The position numbers and the translations under genes were made by a program. Positions 44,075 to 56,528 of a stretch of DNA of 64,000 nt are shown here, piece by piece. The stretch's first letter is position 1. Each line of letters starts with the position of its first letter. Location: positions 43,550,758 to 43,614,757 of the forward strand of contig OX485805.1 in the NCBI GenBank assembly GCA_950295325.1. The letters are read 5' to 3'. The notes under the pieces are model-generated. The model was not told where the DNA came from and made no database searches. It saw only the letters and a program-made list of their open reading frames with translations. This DNA is from Polytrichum commune (lineage: Eukaryota > Streptophyta > Polytrichopsida > Polytrichales > Polytrichaceae).

Positions 44075-47000
44075 TTCGTTATGAGTTCAAAATTTTATCC
44101 AAGACATTATCTTATATCAAGGAAGAAATTCAAAAAAAAATATCATACATGGTACTACTAATCAATATATGAAGTATGTGTTTGCAACCAAGGCACTTGT
44201 GTTGAGAATTTAAATTAAAAAATTAAAAAATTAAGATAAAATAAAGTGCATGTGGTGAATGAGTTGGTTGTAGATCATGTCACCTTTTACACAATAAGCG
44301 TAAAGTGGAATACATAGTTGTCATTTTTGTGCATGTTGAGGCCCAAAGAGGGCCTCTCGGATGCTTACGGGTTAAGTAATAAAGCCTTGGCAAGTGGTTC
44401 TTAACATCCGCATATTTGAAATATTGCTTGAGAAATGTGAATAGAATCAAGTAGGATCTTAATATTTTTCACGTACCTCGCAAGGTTAGAAACAAAAACC
44501 CTTTGAGCAAAAACGTTGTTGACACTCTATTGCATTTTTCATTCATAGGGTTGTAGTGTTTTCATGCAACATTTACTACATTCTCTTAATCGTGCTCTAG
44601 CTTTAAAACAAATGGGTTAGGAGTTTCCCGAACAAGTAATTAAATCTCCACAACAACAAAGACTCGAACGGCTCTAGATCACTTAACAATAAGATGTGAT
44701 GGGCTCTCGTCAAACACCATCAATGGATCACACATGTCAAAGACATAATGGAAAGTCATAAAAGTGGTGTAATAATATACAAAAACCCAAATAACATTGC
44801 TCAGGACATTTGCCTAGTTCTGTGGCCCCAGCATATCGCAACAACATATTCAAGGATCACCAATGCAAAACATCAAAATCTTTGCCCAATCATATTGAAT
44901 CTGGATCCGGACCATGTATGGGAAGTAAACACAACTCACCTACTAAGTATTATTATACACTTTAGTACACAGTGGATTAAATAGTACCACAATCAACAAG
45001 GGTAGAGGGATTATATGATCTTACCGTTGGTAACCATCAATAGAAGATTACCAAAATCATCAAATTTGGGGTTCAAGATCTACGATAATCGTAGATCATA
45101 AATCAATCTAAGGGGAAGAAAATATCCTCCCAAGCCACCTTCTCCGACAATCTCCTTGCAACTTTTCTTGTGTTTTTAGGGTTGCAATTTCGAGTTGTAG
45201 GGCCACTTGTTTCGTCGTTTGGCCCCCTTGGGGAGGTCAATCTGCACCAAAGCCTTTAAGATTCGGTGTCCATGAGCTGCCCGACACCATTACCAAGAAG
45301 CTATTTCAATGTATCGGCCAAAATACAATATTCAACTCGTTTCATCATAGAATACTAATAACCTGAAATTGGAGGAAAAGACACTTCACGGATCTTTTTA
45401 GCCCACTTTACGGTACCGTAGGTCTTGAGCAAGGTTTAGCACTTTGGTGTCGAAATGCTAATGTTTTGAGGTGACACATGGGAGTTTGTAGAGGTTCAAA
45501 GTACTCAAAACGTGACACGTGATGGTTTATTTATAATTTTTGTATTGATTTGTGTTGAACTTGCTTATCACTTACTGCAACGAGAGCTTGGGTTGAGAGC
45601 TTTCACATGCAATTTTCTGGAATTCGATACGTGGAGTCAATTGAGAGCTTCACTAGTCCTCGCGCTCATGTAAGGTGGGAAAACCTAAAACGGTGAATGT
45701 CCATTATCGGTACAGTAGACTAGGGGTAGAGTGATTTTTGTGTGGACCCAAAATGGCTAATTGGAAAAGTGGCGGTCCAAAAAGGATGTAGTGATAGGTG
45801 GGACGCGGTGATTGGCCGGAAACATGTTGTTTTACACCACTTGTGATCACTTTTGGGTGTCATTGAGTTGATTGTGTTGTGTGTATGTGTATCCAGGAGT
45901 AGAATATTTTGATGCTCCGATTAGGGAGACTCTAGTGTACAAAGAGGGGTTTTGACTTACTTGCCTCTTTGAGAAAATGTAACTAATTATCTAGAAGGCA
46001 TAAAATTATGACAAAACTTTCATTCCTCATCATTTCCTCTACTCCATCTCTGAAAAATATTACACAAAAGTTCAAGCCACTCCTTGTGACCAAAACAACT
46101 AATTTTCACCGTTTTCCATATATCTACCTTACATCAAGATGAAACTCCGAGAAGGGGGGAGATGATGAGCCAAAGAATGTGTGAATGTTCATTGGCTTGG
46201 GGCCAACAAGAAAGAAGTTCAAACTCTCAACATCCCTAAACAATCTTCATGGGGTAATGTTAGGATTTTAACCAATCTAGCATTGCGAGCCTAGTAAAAA
46301 CTTCCAATCACACAACTTACAACCTCAAGAGTAAAGTGGATCTCAATAAACAAGCATGCTTACAAGGCCCGTTCCCAAAGAGAAGGCTCATTTCTTCAAG
46401 CTCTAGTGCAAAGGGTCCCTTGAAAATAACTGGAAGGAAGAGGTGTTTCCATCAACTTTTGCGCACCAAAATGTTTGATCGTTCTTGATGGAATAAATGT
46501 GGGAATAGGTGGTGCATTGTAGACAAACGTTATTATACAAAAACATATTTGTTAACCTTCAAAGCACCATGAAGCCAAATTTGTCTTTTTCCACACGTTT
46601 TATTGGATCCCAAAATTTATTGAAAATAATTAAAACATTCTTAATTCATAGGTTATCCACATCAAAGCCATGATTGGATGAGACTTCACAAATAGATATT
46701 GACATTATCATGTATTCCCTTAAAACACTTCACTCATGAATGTCTCTAATCTACATCATACATTCCAAGCTAACATTTTTTTATGGTCCCTATAAATAGA
46801 TTTAGGCGAACCTCATGTTTTGATACATCATACTACTCCATGTGCTCATAATACCTAATAATGCTCAATTAAAAGCTTAGTAACATTATTATACATTATT
46901 TGATGCAAAACTAAAAATTACTTACATGGAGTTCACCAAGTTATTTTAAGACACCAACTTTGTGGATGTGAAATTTCATTTGGTATCAACAAGTTTGATT

Positions 47001-50000
47001 CACAAAGTATTTCCTTCCTAACCAAGCAACTTTCATTTTATAGTGCATGAAGATGTGTACTGTATGACTACTTGTGTGGAAAAAAATTGGATATTTAGGG
47101 GTGAACTTGACAATCCGTTCAGATACAATAGCACATGATACAAAAACCTAAGCATTAAGTGTGAATAACTATATTACAAACAATCTACAATGGCAATCTT
47201 TATGTTGAAGTGGTTTGCGTTTATGTGATGAATACCTTACTTGGTCTTCAATTAATTATGTTTGGTATAATTTATTAATTTATTAATATCACTCATTGGC
47301 ATCAATAGATATTGGGTGATCTATTCTAAACAATACAAAGTTCGTTGGCAAGAGGCATTGAAAATGATTAGTTGTGCTGAAATGTTGGCTAAACTTTGTG
47401 ATTTAAAGCCTTGATGCTCAAAGATTTCATAATATTACGTGTGGAGGATGATCCCTGCTTCATCCAAAGTGCACATACCATAGAGGGCCCTATATTTCAT
47501 CTTCGTTTGTGCATGAATGTAGTTTCCACGTGGGATACAAAATGAAAAATACTCGACCATAATATTGTTTGTTCTACAAGGGTAAATTGACAGTTGGTAT
47601 ATCAATCCCGGCCTGCTTACTAAGAATTTATGGGTGTGTGTTGGATAGATTACAATATTGATATGGTTGTTTTTGTGGCCCCACATGAGGTGGCGCACAT
47701 ATTGGGTAGGTTAGCACCACGACAGTTGGTATAAAGTTGGGAATGTTTTGCCAAGCATAAAAAGCCAATGAGGAGCTACATGATAGCAATGTGTTATGAC
47801 ACATGTTAACACACGATGTCCCAATCCACAAAGAGGATGGTACAATACACTGCACATATATAGCAACAACCAACAAACACATTAGACATGACCTCTATAT
47901 TTACAATTATACCTAATTACCGAATGTTTGTAACAATCATGTGGAACCAACTAACATTTATTTATTTGCTAATGACGGTTCAAATTTGCAACATTCATCT
48001 TATAGAAGTAAACAAATCATGCTTGAGTGTAATGAGTACTCACCATGCAACGCAATGTAGTACCTATTGTTGTTTTCCGCATATCTTGAAGTTGCGCCAA
48101 CCACTAAAACCATTCAGACATTTGTGCACTTTGAAGACTAGGGTCAATATCACAACATCATCACAAGTGAAAGTACCCTCGAAATAAATTTTAAACTTTT
48201 AAGCTTGAAGGAAATTAGTCATGAGACAATATAGAATGAGCCCAAATGTAGAATGGTTCCTTGATTGATTAGAAAGATACAAGGTCAACACGTTGAAACA
48301 ATAGGGCAAAACATAGCAACACAATGTGAATTGAGGTTGTATGTTATAAGCTCATTAGTTGAATTTCAAATAAACGAAATGATCTGCAAAACACAAGCTC
48401 TCATGTACAAAAAGCATCGATGTAATAATTTATCATTTGTATTACTAACTTCACAATTGTTTTATTGAATTTTTTTAACAATATGCACACACACATAGAT
48501 AATTGTAGGCAAATTGTTGTTCCAGCACACTTGTCACGTGGAATAAATAATCACTTTGCCAAAGTTGGTGTCTCAATTGCAAATGACATATTGTGAATTT
48601 TTAAATTTTTCTTTTGAATTTCTTTATCAATTCGGCTTGTTCACCAATATCCAGTCCAAAAAGCAGTAGGTATTTATAACCCACATCAAACCAATGATAA
48701 GTTTTCATAGAGAAGCTCCCATTTTGATACAATTAGAGTGGGAGTAGTGTGCATAGTTCATGTGGGATATGTAAGCTTGGGGAATGAAGGCATGGTAGCC
48801 CTCTTGTATGTGTTTGTTTGTGTATGACAACTTCAACAATTTAATTTTGGAGATGGAACTATGTCTAGTTCTCTAAGTCTCTTTGTTCAATACAACTTCA
48901 AAAGAATACACAATACCAAAAACAAACAAAAACTTGACACATATGTTCATAACATGTTTTCTCATCAAACCTCCTACATCTTTTGAACAAGCCCACTATT
49001 ATTGATTTATATCTTTTGCATAGCAACTTTAGATGACTAGATTCTTGTTGGAATTGGTTCAATGTGTGGTTGTACGAATTGTGTGGGTTTCAAAACCTTG
49101 AATTATGAAATTGCATAACATTGGTAATGCTCACATTGTCAAAGATTTAATGAAAGTGTACCATGCACCAAAAGCTTTGAAGAACATGGATAATATTTAT
49201 ATGAGTTGTGGTTAAGATGTTGTACATGCCATTGAAGACAATTTGTAGGATTGATGTAAAGCTCATGGAGCATTCTCATGTTCGATGCACGTCAAGAAGC
49301 ATATATGAGGTGTTATGGTTCATAAAGTCTTTTAGACCTTAAAATATGTGTAACAAAGCATGTCATCACAGTTAACATAAACTCGAGAGTTGTGGAATTG
49401 CATCCTCAAAATCTTTAGGCTTAGGGTTTTAGGTTTTAGAGATTTAACTTGCTAACCCCTAAACTCTAAATATTGCCCCCATGTGTCCATTTATTCCATT
49501 TTCATCATAAAATGACTTTGGTTGTTAATTTTTTTAAATAAAAATAAAAATAAAAATAAAAAATAAACTTAAGTTGTAGGTGGAGTTAGTTCGAGTGTTA
49601 GTAATTGAATAGAGGGACAACACTACATTTAATATACTTTTCTCAATTGGCGAGTTGTGTTCAATTACCCTGACTTTAATACAATTTGAAGCATTGGGAT
49701 TCTAGCATCCAGAGATTTTATTCTTGAATCTATTGTTGGGCCCATGAACCCAACTCGTTACTTGAGTAATGTTATGTTTGGCATGAAAATTCTAATAACA
49801 TTGTTTGACGGACTTGGAAACAAGAAAATAATGCCTTGATAGTCATTGTTTCATATTGTTTCATAATTTTTCTTTCCTTATTTCTTGGGATGAAATTGCA
49901 TGCAAAGGGTCAACCATAAGCCCAAGTAAGGTAGATGAGGCTAATTCAATTAACATCGTCAATCGCACACCTATTTTTGGCTCCTAATCGGTAGTACATT

Positions 50001-51095
50001 CACTTCAATTTGATGGGTGAGTAATAGATGGTGATTTAGTTGTCGCTTTGATGATATTTGGGGTAGTCACTTTTGCAATGATCAAACTACACCCAACAAT
50101 GTCCATAATTAGGAGTACTATCCACCTAGCTATGACATGCCAATTTTTGTGCGTGAGGTGGGGAAATTAAAAGGCAGCATGTGGATGTGAAGTGTTGACC
50201 AACTTGTATTTTGGATATTCTACAATGAAAAGCCAATTCAATAACATTTATCTTACATGTGACCACTTAGAGACATGACACAACCAATATTTGCATTAAA
50301 CTTGGTTTCCATTAGCAAATGGCCCATGCAGAATATGCTAATGATGTCGTTCACTTACACAACATTGAATGATAAAAGAGTTCCCCCTTATAACACCAGG
50401 TTGGGAAGCATAACATCTTTTGATTTTGGAGCCTAGATCAACACCTTCCTCAACTCCAATTTCAACGAGTTCAAATTCTTTAGTCCTAAATCGCAATTAC
50501 TAACATGGTCAAGCTTCTTAGGCTCAAATCCATCGATGAATAATTCCACAAAGCCAAAGGTGTCCACATTAACCTCGTCTACCATACAGCCATTGAGGTA
50601 ACCAACAAAGAATCGTTTCTCAAAGTAAACAACATAGTTTGTCAAGAACAATACAAACCCCAAAACATAGTACCCATGTAATCCAAACGTAGTGTTAGAT
50701 AATCAACGGATACAACGTGTGTATATGCATGCATGAAGAAAGTAATGTAAGTATGTTTGTTTCAAGTACACGAAAAAACGCATCATAGTACTTAGTTGAA
50801 AAAAGAGAGATATCTTGGAAGCCGGCAATCCCAAGTGATAAGTACATCATGTACTCCTAATGCAAATAAAGTAGTTGTGACGAGTACTTAATCTTCCAAT
50901 GACATAGATTTAATGTACATCTTTAAGATGGGATCATGTTCTTTATGCTATGTACGCACTAATATGTTCATGAGCATGCACACAAGAATCATTCATGGGG
51001 AAGATGAAAATTTGTAAATAAGTTGAACATTCACAAATTTACATGGTACATGTTGTACCTAGAGTCCTTTCCTTTACGAGTTTTCATGCATGAAT
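44075..51095. other. 7-kb AT-rich desert, no gene recognised
   Basis: No supported coding sequence. The best open frames (44748-44984 plus, 47435-47882 minus, 47888-48187 plus, 50433-50663 minus) are below 100 residues and unrecognised. The 50433-50663 frame has an odd repeated acidic/aromatic pattern but no family match. (AAAAT)n occurs at about 49537-49566. Near 49410-49440 there is a degenerate TTTAGG-like patch. An AAGGTAGATGAGGC word near 49932 may be an end of a lost family 1 element. Confidence 0.45.
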
Positions 51096-51099
51096 TGCA

Positions 51100-51484
51100 A
51101 TAAAGTATAGGTGTCTCAATTCAACATAGCAATAATGTGGACACCTATATTTGAGTGGTAGGTGGTTAGATGTGGATCTAAGAACGGACACCGCAACGAC
51201 ACGAGTAAATAAATTTTTTTGACTGCATATTCAAAATATGTTAACCATTCTAGACTAACTAGTCAACATAATCGAGGGAGACATGTATGACCATTTAATG
51301 AACACGTGAATCTTCACTTTGACAATGAATTAGAAATTCATACGAGCTCCAAAAATCATGATGCAAATGGCTACATGAACGATTTGAAGTTGCTAATTAT
51401 CATCTCGCACTAATTGCATGTTTTATAAGGCTACGAGAACATAGTACAAAGGGAAAAGTATGTGAATGACACATGTCCACCTTA
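51100..51484 (-). mobile_element. MITE family 1 copy
   Basis: It has GTGGACACCTATATTTGAGTGG, GTGGTTAGATGTGGATCTA and AACCATTCTAGACTAAC, then GAGCTCCAAAAATCATGATG, TAATTATCATCTCGCACTAA and the terminal CCACCTTA. It lies in the same orientation as the 40.5-kb copy and inverted relative to the next copy at 51599. The left terminus is degraded (no clear AAGGTAGA). Confidence 0.7.
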
Positions 51485-51598
51485 GCTATGTTGATGAGTG
51501 ATGAAATCCCTCTAGAATAGCTAAATACTCAAAAGACAACTTAACACTACTAAACTCTTGTATCACCCCATCCCATTGAACCCTACAGTAGTATATAT

Positions 51599-51975
51599 AA
51601 GGTAGATGGGTCCTAAACGGTTACTTTTTTTTACTAGCCCACTTCTCATAGGAATTGAAACACAATATTAGTACGAGATGGGTAGCAAATCCAAAGCAAG
51701 GCCATAGCCACTTTCCTCATGAAATTTGCAGCCCGTACAAATATCATATACAATACCAAAAGCGAAGATTAGAGTGCACATTATATAGGTCATATAGGTC
51801 TCAAAAATGATGTTGACTATTGAACCTCAATTGGTTATCATATTTTGAGCACATAGTCAAGTCTCTTTCGAACACAAGTCTTTTTAGTATTCGTTCTCAT
51901 AGCCACACCTAACCACGTACCTCTAAATAGGTGTCTAAATAAGAAAAGTAATCAAGTAAGGTTATTTACCTCATG
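51599..51975 (+). mobile_element. MITE family 1 copy, inverted partner
   Basis: Starts AAGGTAGATGGGTCC and runs through TTAGTACGAGATGGGTAGCA, CATAGCCACTTTCCTCATGA, TTTTGAGCACATAGTCAAG, CATAGCCACACCTAACCACG and TAGGTGTCTAAATAAGAAAA. It is head-to-head with the copy ending at 51484, 115 bp away. Length is about 377 bp. Confidence 0.75.
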
Positions 51976-52550
51976 TCGGCGTTTGAGTAGCTTGAGCAAT
52001 TGTCTTGGCTCCAAAATTGCTAGTTGACATCCCACTGCGGTTGGAGTTCCGCCATTCAAGGACCTACCATTTGCATTTGGAAGCATTCTTTTGTTACGAG
52101 CTGAATAATGTTATGAACCCATTGAAAGAAAAAGCTCAAATGAATGTAAAGAAATAAACCAAAATAATTAAGACATGGCCGAGTTATAATTACGTCCTAG
52201 TTAACCTAAAGCAACCCATCATTGACACCACCCCAATGCAAAACCAATGTTGCTAATTGTACCTCAAATACACTTGACATTGGATTTGGCTAGTGGTCGA
52301 CTATCCCAATATGCAGGGGTAAAAGATTATGCCAATCTTGTTTGAAATGTAGTTGAAATGAAGCACAATTGTGCTCGAGTGTTTGTTCTACAACTCCATC
52401 ATATATAGGTTTCCTTCCCCATTCCAAAATAAAATAATAGATAGTCAAGAGGTAGTCTCAAGTCTTTCTTTTCAATTGGACCATCAAGCTGATATTAAGT
52501 TTAACCACTATCTCAATGACGCCGCTGCACTACGTTTCTCTAGGGAATCA
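51976..52550. other. Intergenic, no gene recognised
   Basis: No feature supported. A frame at 52371-52580 is unrecognised and runs into the next repeat. Confidence 0.4.
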
Positions 52551-52554
52551 CACT

Positions 52555-52960
52555 TAAATATTGTACTTAGTGTCACATGAAATTTTATATGATTGTGGTA
52601 GCTTTTCTAATGACACTTCTTATGAACAAATTTAGAGACTGTCATCCCAACTTACACTTCCATAATGAAACTCTTACAAATTTTGGTATATCATGCATCC
52701 TAACAATCCGAGAATGAAATATTGTCACGGATAATTGAAACTTGATTGATCAATCACTTAGTAAAGTGACACTAACTACAACACTATAAATCTACAATGC
52801 TCAAGGGGTTTTTGCTTTCAAACAAGAAATGACAAATAATGTTGGGTTAACATTGGGTGTTAGTGACACTACACATTAGTGGTGACAATTAGTATTGAGC
52901 GAGACAAATTGTCTAATTTGTGACACTAAATACACTATCTAGTGTAAGCGTGTTTAAGGC
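52555..52960 (+). repeat. Dispersed repeat, copy of the 5.76-kb repeat
   Basis: Aligns by eye with 5756-6130 in the same orientation over about 330 bp, with many substitutions. It ends with GACACTAAATACACTATCTA followed by GTGT, the inverted form of the word that begins family 4. Confidence 0.65.
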
Positions 52961-53009
52961 ACCACCTTGATGGGTACTTAAGGTCTAGTCCCCACAAAAC
53001 CGTCTAGGC

Positions 53010-53378
53010 TCCGGGACTTTAAAATTGATTTTGATGACATCCTCATCAAAGGAAGAAGACCGACTTTAATTACGGAAATGTCGCTTTGGAAGGCCTTCGA
53101 CCGAGGGGGGGCCTTGAGCTAAGCCTCGTGCGGGTGGGTAGGTGCGGCAGATGTACCTACCACGTACATGTGAGGCTGGCATGCATTTCCATGTAAAAGC
53201 ATTTAGATGTCAGGACGGTCACATGATGGAGGCCCCTAATAAGAAGAGCCTTGCCATTTGCTTCCGGAGGCCTTTTCTCAACCCCTTCTACCTTACGGCC
53301 TACGGTCACGATGGATTGAATGGATGGACGAATTGAATGGATGAAACGGAACGAGATTGATTTTAAAGTCCGGGAAAC
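53010..53378. mobile_element. TIR element, about 369 bp
   Basis: CCGGGACTTTAAAATTGATT (left) and, inverted, CCCGGACTTTAAAATCAATC (right) form the ends. The interior is GC-rich, with GGAAGGCCTTCGACCG, a G-tract of 7 and a GTACCTACCACGTAC near-palindrome. Minor frames inside are not genes. The target duplication was not resolved. Confidence 0.65.
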
Positions 53379-54642
53379 CAAAAGGCTTGAGGGATTAGAA
53401 GTAGAGTAGTGGTGTCCATAACCGATCACTTAAGAGATTTTGTGTCAAATTTGGAGAAGTATAGGGTGGTGTAATTTTGGTTTTGCTTGTGTAGGAAGAT
53501 GGAAATGAGGAGGACTGCGATTTTTTTGATAATTTTATTCCTTAAATTGAAATTACTGTGAATTTTTGAAGTCGAAAGTTGACCTGAATGTATGACCAAC
53601 GTCTAGAGATTGTCATAACCGCTCATCACTCCTCACTTTAGCACACAAGACTAGGATATGTGTCATGACACTATTGATTCCGGCCCAATTGAATTCAATC
53701 CTAGCATGATCAAAATTGTGGCACTCTATAGATTGTCGATGGGGTCTTGATTGGGAATAGGTGCCTCTACTATGCATTAAGATAGTGTCGAACCAGCTAA
53801 TTCCCTAAAGTGGCAGAATGAGAGCTTTTAGATTTCAATTATCGCATGTCCTGAAGCTTTAGGTGTAAAGTGCCCCATTTATGCACGAAACCATCAAGGA
53901 TTCTCCATACAACATTGCCAACAATTTTAAAGTATCAAGATGAGAGTGTTTGCAGATTAAACGTTATTCCTTCCAAAAGTAGTTTTTTTCCCTTTTTTTT
54001 TCGAATGCATGTGCTAATTTTATTTATAGAAATATATTTGGGCTAAACACACCCATTTCACTTGGAGGATCAACAATTATTGATGATATGCAACCAATTA
54101 TTTTATGGATTTGATCATTTGATGGTGTCTCGCAACTTCTCGTTTGTGACACTTCTCACAAGCCCTTGGATATATGCTTTTATAGCACATGTGCAATAGT
54201 CATGCAACACCGTTTCTTTTTTAGGCTTATTCGCATCCCTTAGTCCACCAAATAACACGGTAGAGTCATAACAATCATTTTTAGAAACATTAAGCTATTG
54301 GCCAACAAAATGAAAAAGCACTCTTTACATACATATTAGTTCATCACCCTTCATTAGCCATCCATGACACACAAAAAAACTAGAAACACGCAAACATCAT
54401 TAAGTATCATAAAGTAAAAGCCCTCAAAGGGGGCAAGCATACATGAATGAAAGTGACCAATATTTGTTCTTGGAAAATCGTTTGTTACGGTTGTCGTCAT
54501 AAGAAAGGGTGGTCATTGTATAACATATCATCTTAGAAGGAGTCCAAATAGGATACCATGTTGTGGATAAACAAGTCGTTCCTATTTCTCCCTCGATTAT
54601 CATTACTAGAGTTAATCTCTTTTAGAGTCCATCATGTAATAA
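53379..54642. other. Intergenic, no gene recognised
   Basis: AT-rich DNA without a supported gene, RNA or element border. Confidence 0.4.
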
Positions 54643-54868
54643 GACTACACTATTTTGTCTAATTAGTGTGGGCTACCATTCGGAGTTACGTGTTGCTATA
54701 ACATTTTACTGGCATTATCGTTTTCCACCAACTAAGTTATATCATGTTCTTCAATGCGCATACTAATTATTTATGTTATTTGGGTAAAAAAATATACTCT
54801 CAATAGAACGTTATAGCAATGTGTAACTCCAAATGGTAACCCGCACTAATCAAACAAAATATTGTACA
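54643..54868. mobile_element. MITE family 4 relative abutting the retrotransposon fragment
   Basis: The left arm reads CTACACTATTTTGTCTAATT, then AGTGTGGGCTACCATTCGG, AGTTACGTGTTGCTATAAC. The right arm, inverted, reads GTACAATATTTTGTTTGATT, then AGTGCGGGTTACCATTTGG, AGTTACACATTGCTATAAC. These form about 60-bp inverted repeats around an AT core. It ends exactly where the retrotransposon-like coding sequence starts, so it either cut the retrotransposon or was its landing site. Confidence 0.75.
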
Positions 54869-55798
54869 CACAAAAGAGGAAAAAAAGTGCTCCAACCCCT
54901 AGCCCCCTCTACATTCAAGATTGCTCATTGACATCCATAGCATGGACAGGCAATGAAGACATTGACAAGGAACTTTCCAATGAATTTTGGAATAACCCAA
55001 CCATTACGGACAAGCAAAAATCATGCCTTATCAAATTTCGCACCGGAACCTACATGGGCCAAGCCATAAAACAAACCTTCTTTGGTAGACAAAGATTCCC
55101 CACCATCACCTATCTTATTTGTAATTCATACGAGCCTGATATATGGCTACATGTACTACTCACATGTAGGCAACAACATATACACTCACTACACGTCAAA
55201 AGACATAACAAAGCAGTATGGGAAATCAGAAAATTACTAATTTCTTCCGAAAAATCCCAATGCTACACTCTCATGAACGCTGGTACCTTTAATGACAACC
55301 CCCAAGAAAACACCATCCCTAATTGGCTCTTACCCTGCACATGTGGAACCCAAAGATGCCACTGTAACTCTCGATTTAGACCCGACATTCTTTGCGTTAA
55401 AAGGGTTACCATATCAAAATAAACCCCCCACAAATATAGACCAAACTCTTACCATACAATTCATTGAATTCACATACTATAATGACATATTTTCACCAGA
55501 AACGCTAGAAGCTAAAGCTAACAAATACAAGCCACTGATAGAAAACATTGCTGCTCTAGGCTGGAAAATTGATCCGCTCATTGTTATTACAACAGGCGCC
55601 AAAGCCGCAGCACACATTCCATCAATGAAACTACTTGAAGACAAATTTAAACTACCTATGCCATCCATCCGAAATACCTTCAAAAACATTAATACCATTG
55701 CCATACAATACACCATGTCCATCCTCCTCCACAAAAGAAGACTAGAAAATCACCAACCTCTACCACAAATACAAGACGACTCAAAAGTTGTATTATGA
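54869..55798 (+). pseudogene. Non-LTR retrotransposon 3' fragment (putative restriction-like endonuclease)
   Basis: Two overlapping frames (to 55422, and 55292-55798) together give the C-terminal part of a LINE-type polyprotein. The first frame contains LICNSYEPDIWLHVLLTC followed by HIHSLHVKRHNKAVWEIRKL. This resembles the zinc-knuckle and 'RHN.V...I' segment that precedes the endonuclease in R2-, HERO- or Utopia-like elements, with one of the usual two leading Cys lost. It then reaches RPDIL (55378-55392). The second frame resumes with FIEFTYYND (Glu near 55466) and KANKYKPL, as in a PD-(D/E)xK restriction-like endonuclease. The two halves are in different frames, so one frameshift between 55386 and about 55410 kills it. 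The spacing between the acidic residues (about 27) is longer than I would expect, which leaves some doubt. Reverse transcriptase is absent, so this is a 5'-truncated copy. Confidence 0.6.
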
Positions 55799-55921
55799 AA
55801 AACGCCCTCTCCACACCACAATGAGACTATGGCCTGACGTCTAAACCCCGCACAAAACAAACCCTATATTAATTAAACCTTATTTGTACTCTTTCTATTG
55901 GTTACTGGTTTCTATTTGTTA
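55799..55921 (+). other. Probable 3' UTR of the non-LTR fragment
   Basis: C-rich, non-coding text after the stop codon (CTCTCCACACCACAATGAG, then CCCCGCACAAAACAAACCC). There is no long A-tail. The neighbouring TIR element begins at 55922, so the retrotransposon 3' end must be at or before that point, unless that element lies within the UTR. Confidence 0.4.
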
Positions 55922-56175
55922 CTGGTTACTTGTGACTATAGTGTCTACTCTCGAAAGGGGGAAGTAGTTCTTTACTTCTATTTGATGTCCCGTGGACATA
56001 GGACTAGGGGTGGAACGAACAGACATGATATGATAGAAACTCCGGTCCCTATTTAAAGGGGCCGGCGTGAATGAAGTGTCCGTTCGTATTGTCAAATGAC
56101 CCGATGCCCACCAGACAAGGGGAAATTTGGACAATACTACTCTCCCCTTCCGGGGATGGACACTATAGTAACCAG
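55922..56175. mobile_element. TIR element, 254 bp, GC-rich core
   Basis: Left CTGGTTACTTGTGACTATAG followed by TGTCTACTCTCGAAAGGGGG. Right, inverted, CTGGTTACTATAGTGTCCAT followed by CCCCGGAAGGGGAGAGTAGT. The core contains GAACGAACAGACA and its inverted counterpart TGTCCGTTCG, plus a TATTTAAA word. Part of the core recurs inverted at 56399-56459. Confidence 0.65.
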
Positions 56176-56266
56176 AAAACAAAATAAAGGTAACCCTCCT
56201 TAGTTGTTTAGCACGTAGTTGCGTCTATGTTATAGTATAAGTTGTAATTTGTTGTGTTTGGTGGTC

Positions 56267-56381
56267 GCCAAGTCATGTTTCCTTGGTTGGTTGAGGGAGG
56301 ATGTCTAACTACATGTAGACGGTCCAGGTTCGACTCCCGTTGGGTCCGACTGAGCGTTTAGTGTGTTATACATGACTTGGT
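56267..56381 (+). repeat. tRNA-like segment, possible SINE head
   Basis: GGTTCGACTCC at 56327-56337 is a good internal B box. GGTTGGTTGAGG (56284-56295) lies 32 bp upstream, where an A box would be. GTCTA and TAGAC could form an anticodon-like stem with an 8-base loop, but the T-stem does not pair well and there is no clean acceptor stem. It is therefore not a working tRNA gene. CCAAGTCATG and CATGACTTGG bracket it as inverted words. A tRNA-derived SINE or a tRNA pseudogene inside a small TIR element are both possible. Confidence 0.4.
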
Positions 56382-56398
56382 GTTGCTAGTGATTTAAA

Positions 56399-56459
56399 GG
56401 TTGAACAAACAGACACTTCATTCACGTCGGTCCCCTCCGGGGATCGAAGTTTCTTCTCC
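56399..56459 (-). repeat. Inverted partial copy of the 56.04-kb core
   Basis: ACAGACACTTCATTCACGTC, then GGTCCCCTCC and GATCGAAGTTTC, matches the reverse complement of 56037-56096 (GACACTTCATTCACGCCGG, then GGGACCGGAGTTTC). About 300 bp separates the two copies, with the tRNA-like segment in between. Confidence 0.7.
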
Positions 56460-56528
56460 ATAGCATGGCAAAGGGGTTCTTCAAATCTTATACTAACATG
56501 TGTTGATGCCTACGTGGCCCCCTCATTA

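Noticed and set aside
49405-49445. Interstitial telomere (TTTAGGG) array
   Set aside because: Only a few degenerate TTAGG-like words occur; no tandem array.
56267-56381. Functional tRNA gene
   Set aside because: B box is good, but T-stem and acceptor stem do not pair and the anticodon loop has eight bases.
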